NCBI GenBank assembly: GCA_020437045.1
Contig: JAGQWV010000009.1
Location: 1 to 10,897 of the forward strand
Direction: 5' to 3'
Length of the DNA: 10,897 nucleotides
Source: Saprospiraceae bacterium
GTDB lineage: Bacteria > Bacteroidota > Bacteroidia > Chitinophagales > Saprospiraceae
In this document: piece after piece, positions 1 to 6,638 of the stretch
Position numbering within the stretch: position 1 is the stretch's first letter
How the letters are laid out: each line of letters begins with the position of its first letter
Made by a program: the position numbers and the translations under genes
Notes under the pieces: model-generated
Seen by the model: only the letters and a program-made list of their open reading frames with translations
What the model was told of the DNA's origin: nothing
The model's database searches: none

Positions 1-1
1 A

Positions 2-100
2 ATATCAGAAGAACTTCAGATCTCAAAAAACACTGTAAAAGTTCACCTTGCCAAATCCAAAAGAATGGTGCTGCACGACCTTCCCTTCAATGCCATCTGA
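2..100 (+). CDS. C-terminal end of a transcription regulator, probably an ECF sigma-70 factor (partial)
   Basis: Only the last 32 codons and a TGA stop lie in the window; the start is off the left edge. The visible peptide contains ISEELQISKNTVKVHLAKSK, a helix-turn-helix of the sigma-70 region 4.2 type, followed by a basic segment (KSKR) and a short tail. In ECF sigma factors this region contacts the -35 promoter element and ends the protein, which fits its position directly before the stop. The NTVKVHL core also occurs in LuxR/NarL response regulators, so a LuxR-type output domain is the main alternative. The basic residues after the helix and the short tail favour ECF sigma. The stop codon lies in the loop of a small hairpin (87-109). 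The downstream lipoprotein gene is on the other strand, so no operon partner is visible. Confidence 0.6.
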   Translation: MSEELQISKNTVKVHLAKSKRMVLHDLPFNAI

Positions 101-109
101 AGGCATTGA
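87..109. repeat. Short perfect hairpin across the stop of the partial regulator gene
   Basis: TCAATGCC (87-94) and GGCATTGA (102-109) form a perfect 8-bp stem with a 7-nt loop that contains the TGA stop. No T-run follows on either strand, so it is not a classical intrinsic terminator. It lies between two genes whose 3' ends face each other (the regulator on plus, the small lipoprotein on minus), so it could protect or mark 3' ends in both directions. Confidence 0.4.
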
Positions 110-176
110 TAGCACAAGAAGGCGCAGTTTGATCCGGTGCATCTCCTCGAACTTAATCCCATAGTCTATTCCAGGA

Positions 177-374
177 TCAGAATTTAGGACTTCTAAGATT
201 TTTACGCATCTTCTTTGGGAAGAGATTTGTCTTATTTCCCTTTTTTAGACTTTTCTTCTTTTTAACCTTTTTGGCCTGGATCTCTGCAGGACAGCCATTT
301 TTAATGCAACCGGTGGAGGTCATACCGATGCCCAGGCTGAATATCAACAGCACCAACGTCATTCTTTTTCTCAT
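177..374 (-). CDS. Small, highly basic lipoprotein of unknown function
   Basis: A 65-residue protein. I place the start at 374 (MRKRMTLVLL...) rather than at an upstream in-frame ATG at 413, because this start puts a positive n-region and hydrophobic core directly before the lipobox TSTGC. Cys23 would be lipidated. The mature part is only 43 residues and very basic: 14 Lys, 2 Arg and one Glu, with a VKKKKSLKK stretch and a C-terminal NLFPKKMRKN segment. It has a second Cys (position 28). No enzymatic domain is possible at this length. It is predicted to sit in the periplasm or on the outer membrane, where the basic tail could bind phospholipid head groups, LPS or nucleic acid; that is inference. 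It is divergent from sucA, sharing a 115-bp intergenic region. I do not recognise a named family. Confidence 0.7.
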   Translation of the reverse strand: MRKRMTLVLLIFSLGIGMTSTGCIKNGCPAEIQAKKVKKKKSLKKGNKTNLFPKKMRKNLRSPKF

Positions 375-489
375 AGTGTAGGACTCTCTAAATCTTTGAT
401 AAACAAAAGGCACAGCTTTGTATAAGAAGGTATATAAAAACTGCGATATTTGCGTTCTTCAGCTATTACAACTTAAAAAATCATGCCAG

Positions 490-3222
490 ATGAAGGATTA
501 TTCATACGTATTTAATGCTCATCCAACCTTCATAGAAGATCTTTATCAACGTTTTAAGAAAAATCCAGAGAGTGTAGAAGAGGGCTGGAAGACCTTTTTC
601 TCCGGTTTTGACTTTGCATCCAGTGGAGGATCTCAAGTTGCTCCTGCAGAAATGCCGGAAGATGTAACCAAAGAATTTAGTGTCATATCGATTATTCATG
701 GTTTCCGCAACCGTGGTCATCTGCTCTCAACCACGAATCCTATTCGCACGCGCAAGGATCGCAAACCGTATTTAGATCTGGCTGACTATCAACTTTCACC
801 TGAAGACCTGCAGAAAACCTTTTATGCTGGTAAAGAGATCGGGTTGGAAGGCGCCACCTTGCAACAAATCCTTGATAAATTACATCGCATCTACACTGGC
901 AATATCGGTTTTGAGTATGCCCATATTGATAATCGGGAACGCAGAATGTGGTTGCGTGATAAAATAGAAGGCCGAAATCCCAATGATGATTTTGGACTTA
1001 CACTGGACAAAAAGAAGCGAATCCTGCAAAAGTTAAATGGTGCGGTAGTCTTTGAAAAATTTCTTAACACCAAATACCTCGCTCAAAAAAGATTTAGTCT
1101 TGAAGGAGGAGAAACCACCATTGCTGCTCTGGATGCTATTATAAACTTTGCTGCAGATGACAAGGTAGAGGAAGTAGTCATCGGAATGGCACATAGAGGA
1201 AGGTTGAATGTTTTGGCAAATATCATGGGTAAAACCTATGAGCAGATTTTCAATGAATTTGAAGGACAAGCCATTCCAAATCTGACTTTTGGAGATGGTG
1301 ATGTAAAATATCACTTGGGTTTTTCAAGTCAGGTAAAAACACCAAATGGTAAAACTGTTCATCTTAAGTTAGTACCCAACCCCTCACATCTGGAATCGGT
1401 TGATCCTGTCGTTATGGGATTTTCCAGAGCCAAAGTAGACCTTTTATATAATCACGAGTTCGATCGCATCCTGCCAATCCTGATTCATGGTGATGCTGCC
1501 CTGGCCGGTCAGGGCATCGTCTATGAAACCGCTCAAATGAGCCAGCTGCACGGTTATTATGTAGGTGGAACCCTGCATTTCATCATTAATAATCAAATAG
1601 GTTTTACCACAGATTTTGACGACGCACGGACCTCTACCTATTGTACAGGGGTAGGTAATCTAATTCAGGCTCCCATCTTTCATGTCAATGGGGATGATCC
1701 GGAAGCGGTGCTATTCGCTGTTGAACTGGCTACAGAATATCGACAGCTTTTTCATACCGATGTATTTATTGATATGGTCTGTTATCGCCGACATGGTCAT
1801 AATGAGGGCGATAATCCGAAGTTCACCCAACCCAGAATGTACGATATCATCGAAAAACACCCAAATCCCCGGGAAATTTATGCTGCTGAACTATCTGGAA
1901 GAGGCGATGTAGATAAACAACTAGCTGAATCGATGGAAACCGAATTCTGGGATGATCTGCAAAAACGCCTGGATATGGTCAAAGAAAAGCCATTGCCTTA
2001 TGAATATCAGGAAGCAGAACAGGCATGGAGGAGACTAAAGAAAAGAGCAGGGGTTGACGAGTTTTTGGCATCACCCAAGACGGGAATAACAGAAAAGAGC
2101 GCCCGTAAAACTGTTGAGCATCTCCTTAGTGTGCCAGATGGCTTTACACCTTTACGAGGTGTTGAACGGCTGTTGGATGGTAAACGTAAGAAGTGGAAGG
2201 AAGGCCTTCTCGATTGGGCAATGGCTGAACTGCTTGCCTATGGATCCATCTTGCTGGATGGTAAAAATGTGCGCATGAGCGGTCAGGATGTCAAAAGAGG
2301 TACTTTTTCGCATAGGCATGCTATTTTTTATGATGAAAAGACCTATGAAGAATATAATCGCCTCAATGGCATTAGCGATGAGCAAGGGCAGTTTTTAATC
2401 TATAATTCACTGCTAAGTGAGTTTGGGGTATTAGGATTTGAATATGGATACTCTCTCGCCACTCCCGATACCTTGGTGGTTTGGGAAGCCCAGTTTGGTG
2501 ATTTTGCCAATGGTGCCCAGGTGATCATTGATCAGTATATCACTGCAGCAGAGAGTAAATGGCAACGAATGAGCGGTTTGGTCATGCTTCTGCCCCATGG
2601 TTATGAGGGCCAGGGTCCGGAACATTCCAGCGCCCGGATGGAACGCTTTTTACAAGCGGCTGCTGAATTTAATATTACGGTAGCCAATATCACGACTCCC
2701 GCAAATCTTTTCCATGTCCTAAGACGACAGTTGGCAAGACCTTTCCGAAAGCCTTTGATCATAATGTCTCCTAAAAGTATGTTGAGGCATCCAATGTGTG
2801 TTTCGGGGATTAAGGACTTTACAACCGGTCAGCGCTTTCAGGAGGTTTTGGATGATCCTGAAGGTTCTAAAAATCCGGATAAGATCCGGAAAGTTCTTTA
2901 TTGTAGTGGTAAAGTATATTACGATCTTCTGGAGGCGAAGTTGGAAAGAAAGATTGATGATATTGCCATCGTCCGGCTGGAGCAACTTTATCCTTTTCCA
3001 CTGGTGCAAATGGAAGAACTTGCTGCTAAATATTCGAAAGCCAAAGCCTTCTGGGTACAGGAAGAACCTTCCAATATGGGAGCGTGGCAATATTTCTGGT
3101 CTTTTTATCGCAATCAGGATATCGAGTTACTATCAAGAAAATCCTCAGCTTCACCGGCTACCGGCTACAAGAAGGTACATGCAGAACAACAACAGGACTT
3201 GATTGATAAGGCCTTATCTTAA
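490..3222 (+). CDS. sucA: 2-oxoglutarate dehydrogenase E1 component (thiamine-diphosphate dependent)
   Basis: E1 of the 2-oxoglutarate dehydrogenase complex of the TCA cycle. It decarboxylates 2-oxoglutarate on ThDP and passes the succinyl group to the lipoyl domain of E2 (SucB); cytoplasmic. The 910-residue length fits the family (E. coli SucA is 933). The N-terminal E2-recruiting motif (FIEDLYQRFKKNPESV) is at about residues 13-30. The family signature GMAHRGRLNVL contains His235. The ThDP motif runs from HGDAALAGQG (Asp335) to NNQIGFT (Asn367-Asn368). The transketolase-like pyrimidine domain starts near GQDVKRGTFSHRHA (residue 598), and a C-terminal OxoGdeHyase_C-type domain runs to the end. 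The start at 490 (MKDYSYVFNAHPTF) matches the usual family N-terminus; a TTG start at 418 would add 24 atypical residues. sucB is not adjacent downstream, where the next gene is convergent with a 12-bp gap. Confidence 0.96.
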   Translation: MKDYSYVFNAHPTFIEDLYQRFKKNPESVEEGWKTFFSGFDFASSGGSQVAPAEMPEDVTKEFSVISIIHGFRNRGHLLSTTNPIRTRKDRKPYLDLADYQLSPEDLQKTFYAGKEIGLEGATLQQILDKLHRIYTGNIGFEYAHIDNRERRMWLRDKIEGRNPNDDFGLTLDKKKRILQKLNGAVVFEKFLNTKYLAQKRFSLEGGETTIAALDAIINFAADDKVEEVVIGMAHRGRLNVLANIMGKTYEQIFNEFEGQAIPNLTFGDGDVKYHLGFSSQVKTPNGKTVHLKLVPNPSHLESVDPVVMGFSRAKVDLLYNHEFDRILPILIHGDAALAGQGIVYETAQMSQLHGYYVGGTLHFIINNQIGFTTDFDDARTSTYCTGVGNLIQAPIFHVNGDDPEAVLFAVELATEYRQLFHTDVFIDMVCYRRHGHNEGDNPKFTQPRMYDIIEKHPNPREIYAAELSGRGDVDKQLAESMETEFWDDLQKRLDMVKEKPLPYEYQEAEQAWRRLKKRAGVDEFLASPKTGITEKSARKTVEHLLSVPDGFTPLRGVERLLDGKRKKWKEGLLDWAMAELLAYGSILLDGKNVRMSGQDVKRGTFSHRHAIFYDEKTYEEYNRLNGISDEQGQFLIYNSLLSEFGVLGFEYGYSLATPDTLVVWEAQFGDFANGAQVIIDQYITAAESKWQRMSGLVMLLPHGYEGQGPEHSSARMERFLQAAAEFNITVANITTPANLFHVLRRQLARPFRKPLIIMSPKSMLRHPMCVSGIKDFTTGQRFQEVLDDPEGSKNPDKIRKVLYCSGKVYYDLLEAKLERKIDDIAIVRLEQLYPFPLVQMEELAAKYSKAKAFWVQEEPSNMGAWQYFWSFYRNQDIELLSRKSSASPATGYKKVHAEQQQDLIDKALS

Positions 3223-3234
3223 GACAGCGTGATC

Positions 3235-3927
3235 TTAATAGGGCTGATTGCCATTATTGATGATAATGGAAAATCCGAAGGTTGAAGGAGAAAAAGAACA
3301 ATCGCCACAGCCGGAATCACCCAATTTCAGGGCATTGTAAATAGGTTCGGTGCTGATCTCGCTCCATAGTCGTTGATAAAACAATCGGAAGGAAAAGGAC
3401 AAATTAGGACGGTTTTTGACAAAGGTACCCAGGTAGAAGCGACTCCCCAAGGGTCGTTGTTTTATTTTGAAATCGCGCACCTCTGGTTCCTCATAATTCA
3501 TTTCCGTGAGATACGTATTGTAATCGAGGCTAAAGCCAAGCCGCAACGCACCTCCAAATTCGCTCACGAAAGAATAGGTACGAATTTCATAAAAGAAATC
3601 AGCACTAGTGGTCTGCATCGTACCAAGTATATCATTTACCTTGGCAAATTGATCGCCAATTCTCCGACTAAGTCGTCTGTTGTACACCATTTCGAAAGCT
3701 CCCCATTTATGATTATACCGCAAGCCGGCCTGAAATCCATTAAGGATTTTAATGTCCTTAAATCCCAGCGTGTGCTCATGAGCCAGGTTAAAGGCTTGTA
3801 ACAATTCATTGACCGGTGCTGCATCGGCTGTGGAAATCTCGTAACCGGCGATAGCATTCCATTGACTGAATGCAGCAGTTGTCAGTCCCGTGAGAAAAAC
3901 TATGGGGAGAATTAAGAACCGGATCAT
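3235..3927 (-). CDS. Secreted hypothetical protein, probable outer-membrane beta-barrel
   Basis: A 230-residue protein with a Sec signal peptide at the N-terminus (MIRFLILPIVFLTGLTTAAF, predicted cleavage after Ser21 before Gln22). The mature part has alternating polar/aromatic stretches resembling amphipathic beta-strands: GFQAGLRYNHKWGAFEMVYNR, the GGALRLGFSLDYNTYL segment, SRFYLGTFVKN, and a closing STFGFSIIINN near the C-terminus. This pattern fits a small outer-membrane beta-barrel as is common in Bacteroidota. There is no recognisable enzyme motif. A Cys pair (GCGDC, about residues 206-210) lies near the C-terminus. The C-terminal residue is Tyr rather than Phe. The gene converges on sucA and is divergent from tatD, so it is likely monocistronic. 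A 14-bp palindrome lies about 31 bp upstream of the start. Function unknown; the barrel call is inference from strand pattern. Confidence 0.7.
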   Translation of the reverse strand: MIRFLILPIVFLTGLTTAAFSQWNAIAGYEISTADAAPVNELLQAFNLAHEHTLGFKDIKILNGFQAGLRYNHKWGAFEMVYNRRLSRRIGDQFAKVNDILGTMQTTSADFFYEIRTYSFVSEFGGALRLGFSLDYNTYLTEMNYEEPEVRDFKIKQRPLGSRFYLGTFVKNRPNLSFSFRLFYQRLWSEISTEPIYNALKLGDSGCGDCSFSPSTFGFSIIINNGNQPY

Positions 3928-3957
3928 TAAATGATGTCTAATACTAAACTGATGCTA

Positions 3958-3971
3958 AAGATAGCTATCTT
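3958..3971. promoter_or_regulatory. 14-bp perfect palindrome in a divergent intergenic region (candidate operator)
   Basis: AAGATAGCTATCTT is a perfect 14-bp palindrome in the 137-bp gap between the beta-barrel gene (minus) and tatD (plus). Read on the minus strand it overlaps TATCTTTA, one mismatch from the Bacteroidota -7 element TAnnTTTG, at a suitable distance from the minus-strand start at 3927. No matching -33 element is obvious. An operator overlapping the promoter is plausible but unproven. Confidence 0.3.
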
Positions 3972-4064
3972 CCGATCATAATCCTGCACGTGGTATACAA
4001 ATGAAAAAAGTGATTTTAACCTTGAATTTTTGGCAGGCAAGCAATTATCACTCATCTTCGCTCT

Positions 4065-4847
4065 ATGTATATCGATACCCATGCACATCTCTATTTGTCC
4101 CAATTTGATGAGGATCGCGATGAAGTTATACAAAGAGCCATAGATCAGGGAATAGAAAAGATCTTGATGCCGAACGTTGACCTGGATACGGTCGATGGTA
4201 TGCACCAACTGGCACAACGATATCCAAATGTCTGCTTTCCAATGATGGGACTGCACCCTTGCAGCGTGGATAACAATTATGAAAAGGTTCTTGCCCAAAT
4301 AGAATCCTACTTTCATCAGCAAAACTATATCGCGGTGGGTGAGATAGGCCTGGATTTATATTGGGACAAGACATTTTATCACCAACAAATTGAAGCCTTT
4401 AGAATCCAGGCATCCTGGGCTCATAATCTGGATCTGCCTATTGTGATTCACAGTAGAGAATCGATAGACGAGATTATTTCCCTCCTCGAAAAAATGGCTA
4501 TTCCGAATCTTAGAGGAGTGTTTCATTGTTTTACGGGAAGTGTAGAACAGGCATCGCGCATCAAGGATCTGGGATTCCTGGTGGGCATCGGAGGGGTTGT
4601 CACCTTCAAAAATGGTGGTCTCGATAAGGTAATACCCTATATTGACCCTCAGTATATTATACTGGAGACGGATGCTCCCTACCTGGCACCACATCCTAAT
4701 CGGGGAAAGCGAAACGAAAGTGCTTACATCCGGGTCATTGCTCAAAAGCTGTGTGAAATTCTATCACTCGATCACCATCAATTAGAAGAGCTTACGACTG
4801 CGAATGCCCGTAAATTGTTTGCCCTTGCAGACCAACCAAAACCTTGA
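4065..4847 (+). CDS. tatD: TatD-family metal-dependent hydrolase (DNase)
   Basis: A 260-residue cytoplasmic TIM-barrel hydrolase of the TatD/YcfH family, the usual length. All expected metal-binding signatures are visible: THAH (His6, His8) at the N-terminus, GEIGLD (Glu93), VIHSRE (His129), FHCFTGS (His154) and LETDAPYL (Asp203). The family motif GLHP (His64) is also present. Characterised members are Mg2+-dependent 3'-5' exonucleases or DNases linked to DNA repair and fragmentation; some family members have other substrates, including D-aminoacyl-tRNA deacylase activity, so the exact substrate is inferred. The ATG at 4065 gives the canonical MYIDTHAHL start. It stands alone between a divergent gene and a tRNA. 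tatD is used loosely, because bacteria often carry two or three paralogues (TatD, YcfH, YjjV) that cannot be separated here. Confidence 0.92.
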   Translation: MYIDTHAHLYLSQFDEDRDEVIQRAIDQGIEKILMPNVDLDTVDGMHQLAQRYPNVCFPMMGLHPCSVDNNYEKVLAQIESYFHQQNYIAVGEIGLDLYWDKTFYHQQIEAFRIQASWAHNLDLPIVIHSRESIDEIISLLEKMAIPNLRGVFHCFTGSVEQASRIKDLGFLVGIGGVVTFKNGGLDKVIPYIDPQYIILETDAPYLAPHPNRGKRNESAYIRVIAQKLCEILSLDHHQLEELTTANARKLFALADQPKP

Positions 4848-4928
4848 TTCTTGCATCTGAAATGATAGAGAGCACAAACTCCTTTATTTTGTCAATTATT
4901 TTCGATCTTTGCCAACCATAAATCCCAG

Positions 4929-5013
4929 GGAGAGGTGCTCGAGTGGTTGAAGAGGCACGCCTGGAAAGCGTGTATACCGCAAGGTATCGAGGGTTCGAAT
5001 CCCTCTCTCTCCG
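4929..5013 (+). tRNA. tRNA-Ser (anticodon GGA)
   Basis: An 85-nt class II tRNA. The acceptor arm GGAGAGG (4929-4935) pairs with TCTCTCC (5006-5012) with one terminal G-T wobble, followed by discriminator G at 5013. The anticodon stem CACGC/GCGTG encloses loop CTGGAAA, giving anticodon GGA at 4963-4965, which reads UCC and UCU serine codons. A long variable arm (TACC-GCAA-GGTA) confirms the serine type. The T-arm GAGGG-TTCGAAT-CCCTC is perfect. The 3' CCA is not encoded (the next bases are CAC), so CCA must be added enzymatically. Confidence 0.96.
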
Positions 5014-5030
5014 CACATTTTCTTTGGCTA

Positions 5031-5050
5031 TAAATCCTTATGAGGATTTG
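5031..5050 (+). terminator. Possible terminator hairpin after tRNA-Ser
   Basis: AAATCCT (5032-5038) and AGGATTT (5043-5049) form a perfect 7-bp stem with a TATG loop, extendable by one wobble pair. A TTTT follows only 7 nt later (from about 5055), so the T-tract is weak. Its position 18 nt behind the tRNA supports a role in ending or trimming the tRNA transcript. Confidence 0.4.
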
Positions 5051-5422
5051 GCACTTTTGGTGACAATTATTTAGCTTAATGCTATAACTCAGGCAAAGAA
5101 GATCTCTTTTGTACTTATGTTTCTAAGTATAAGATTGAGAGAGATGGAGGTTGATAGCCATAAATTGATTTCCAATGGGAATGTTTTAATTGATTGAAAT
5201 TAAGATAGATCTTGTATATTGGCTTCTCTTTTCCAATTAGAAAATGTTCTATTCGGTATGTGACAGCGAATGCGACAGAATTCCTCTAAAATGGAAATCT
5301 AGATCGTGTTGATTTTGTAGCCCATTTGGAAAAAATGGCCGGCATAACGATCTACTATTTAATTATTTTTTAATTTAACTGTCCATTTTTAACTCATTTA
5401 GTAAACGAAAATCCTAACTGTT
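5051..5422. other. AT-rich non-coding region ahead of the exb operon
   Basis: No convincing gene is present in this stretch of about 370 bp; the only ORFs are 20-26 codons without supporting features. It must hold the exb operon promoter, but no perfect TAnnTTTG occurs. The best partial candidates are TATATTGG at 5215-5222, with a TTG 18 bp upstream, and TGATTTTG at 5310-5317; both have one mismatch. Small inverted repeats occur at 5112-5129 (TACTTA/TAAGTA), 5229-5244 and 5300-5354. Confidence 0.6.
5300..5354. repeat. Nested inverted repeats upstream of exbB
   Basis: TAGATCGT (5300-5307) and ACGATCTA (5347-5354) are perfect 8-bp inverted arms. Inside them CCATTT (5322-5327) and AAATGG (5333-5338) form a second hairpin with a 5-nt loop. 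Depending on where transcription starts, this is either a structured 5' leader of the exb mRNA or a regulator-binding region. AT-rich context makes chance occurrence of each arm pair possible. Confidence 0.3.
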
Positions 5423-6142
5423 ATGCGAAAAGTACTTGCACTGCTGCTTGTTTTTGGAATTGCAGCTTCATTTGGAGCCGTAGAGGCTGCTGCTCAATCA
5501 GACTCCGGTTCTGGTTTTCAGATCCTAAAGCAATATTTTATTGACGGGGACTGGCGATTCATGAGTTTTGTACTAATCTGTCTTATCCTGGGTTTGGCAT
5601 TCTGTATTGAACGTATCATTACTTTAAACTTGGCTACGACAAACACTGACAAACTGATGCGACGAATTGATGAGCGTTTAGCAGAAAATGACCTGGAGGG
5701 AGCAATGGAGGTTTGTAAATCTACCCCTGGCCCAACAGCAAGCGTTCTTTATGAAGGTTTGAGAAGTGCTCCAAACGGGCCAGAAGCGGTTGAAAAAGCC
5801 ATCACTTCATATGGCAGCGTTCAGATGGGTCTTCTTGAAAAAGGTTTAGTTTGGATCTCACTATTTATTGCAATCGCACCGATGCTTGGTTTCATGGGTA
5901 CGGTAATCGGGATGATCCAGGCCTTTGACCGGATTGAAGCCGTAGGTGACCTTTCTCCATCTGTTGTTGCCGGTGGTATTAAAGTTGCTCTTTTGACAAC
6001 GGTATTCGGTCTTGTGGTTGCCATTATTCTACAGATCTTCTACAATTACATCGTTTCAAAGATCGATGGTATTGTCAACAGAATGGAAGATGCTTCTGTA
6101 GGCTTGGTAGACCTTTTGGCTCGAAACAACATCTTTAAATAA
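5423..6142 (+). CDS. exbB: MotA/TolQ/ExbB proton channel family protein
   Basis: A 239-residue inner-membrane subunit of the ExbB-ExbD proton channel that energises TonB. It begins with a signal-like hydrophobic segment (cleavage likely after Ala24, ...VEAAA-Q), an N-terminal extension seen in many Bacteroidota ExbB proteins. Transmembrane helices follow at about residues 45-64, 139-165 and 183-211. The conserved MotA_ExbB core reads LLEKGLVWISLFIAIAPMLG then FMGTVIGMIQAF, with the channel-lining Thr160 and Thr192/Thr193 in the next helix (LLTTVFGLV). A cytoplasmic helical domain lies between the first helix and the core. It is the first gene of a tight four-gene set, 19 bp ahead of the next. 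The two exbD genes downstream support ExbB over MotA or TolQ. Confidence 0.93.
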   Translation: MRKVLALLLVFGIAASFGAVEAAAQSDSGSGFQILKQYFIDGDWRFMSFVLICLILGLAFCIERIITLNLATTNTDKLMRRIDERLAENDLEGAMEVCKSTPGPTASVLYEGLRSAPNGPEAVEKAITSYGSVQMGLLEKGLVWISLFIAIAPMLGFMGTVIGMIQAFDRIEAVGDLSPSVVAGGIKVALLTTVFGLVVAIILQIFYNYIVSKIDGIVNRMEDASVGLVDLLARNNIFK

Positions 6143-6161
6143 TTAAAAAGCTGGAATTAAT

Positions 6162-6632
6162 ATGTATCAATTACTAACAAAACATGGCCAGCTTCTTGCT
6201 TTTGGACTAGGTCTTCTGGTCATTATAATCTTTATGGTGGGTGTGATGTCGGGCATTGACGGCTACGATGCCATGTCAAAAGAAGATCAATATCAGTCTA
6301 CCATCTTTGATATGGGTCTTAAACTTACCCTCGTCCTCTTCGTCATATGTACTGTGGCAGCGGTGCTATTCGCCATATATCAGATGATTACCAATCCCAA
6401 GGCTGCAATCAAAGGCTTAATTGCCCTGGTAATCTTGGTGGTAATCTTTGGAGCATTATATGCCACTTCCACTGCAGAGACAAGTGGTCCGGTTGCTAAG
6501 GCTGTCGAAGAATTTGGTTTAACGGAAGGTCAGAGTAAAATGGTAAGTGCCGGCATTAAAGCTACCCTACTGCTAGGGGGCATAGCGGTTGCTGCCTTTG
6601 TAATATCTGAAATTAGGAATCTCTTTAAATAA
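6162..6632 (+). CDS. Four-helix inner-membrane protein of unknown function in the exb operon
   Basis: A 156-residue, strongly hydrophobic protein with four predicted transmembrane helices (about residues 11-31, 50-73, 83-102 and 129-149). The first loop is acidic (GIDGYDAMSKEDQYQ). The third loop is polar (TSTAETSGPVAKAVEEFG). The C-terminus is short and basic (EIRNLFK), resembling the RNNIFK end of the upstream ExbB. No known catalytic or binding motif is visible. It sits between exbB (19 bp) and exbD1 (6 bp), so it is almost certainly co-transcribed and co-translated with the channel genes. From memory, a small membrane protein in this position occurs in other Bacteroidota exb operons. A role as an accessory subunit or assembly factor of the ExbBD motor is inference from position. 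Confidence 0.85.
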   Translation: MYQLLTKHGQLLAFGLGLLVIIIFMVGVMSGIDGYDAMSKEDQYQSTIFDMGLKLTLVLFVICTVAAVLFAIYQMITNPKAAIKGLIALVILVVIFGALYATSTAETSGPVAKAVEEFGLTEGQSKMVSAGIKATLLLGGIAVAAFVISEIRNLFK

Positions 6633-6638
6633 ATTATC

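Noticed and set aside
375..413. Longer N-terminus for the small lipoprotein from the ATG at 413
   Set aside because: It would put 13 polar residues (FVYQRFRES...) before a complete lipoprotein signal peptide that already has its own Met and basic n-region.
418..489. Upstream TTG start giving sucA 24 extra residues
   Set aside because: The extra segment is Cys/Leu-rich and unlike family N-termini, while the ATG at 490 gives the standard MKDYSYVFNAHPTF-type start.
2719..3202. Two overlapping ORFs of 123 (minus) and 134 (plus) codons inside sucA
   Set aside because: Both lie in alternate frames of the conserved C-terminal E1 domain and look like compositional shadows.
3373..3801. A 142-codon plus-strand ORF opposite the beta-barrel gene
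   Set aside because: It lies entirely antisense to a gene with a clear signal peptide and beta-strand pattern, and it shows no features of its own.
3927..4745. Three minus-strand ORFs (up to 131 codons) opposite tatD
   Set aside because: tatD carries every family metal ligand in order; the reverse frames are shadows without domains.
4929..5013. tRNA-Ser as an integration (att) site
   Set aside because: No second copy of the tRNA 3' end occurs in the window, and there is no integrase gene or foreign-looking segment behind it.
4792..5016. Minus-strand ORF of 74 codons reading through the tRNA
   Set aside because: It overlaps the reverse complement of a well-formed tRNA-Ser; peptides of the RRERDSNPR type are a known artefact of translating tRNA genes backwards.
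5244..5312. Small plus-strand ORF MFYSVCDSECDRIPLKWKSRSC ahead of exbB
   Set aside because: Only 22 codons, with no upstream ribosome-binding context. It overlaps an inverted repeat, and chance ORFs of this size are common.
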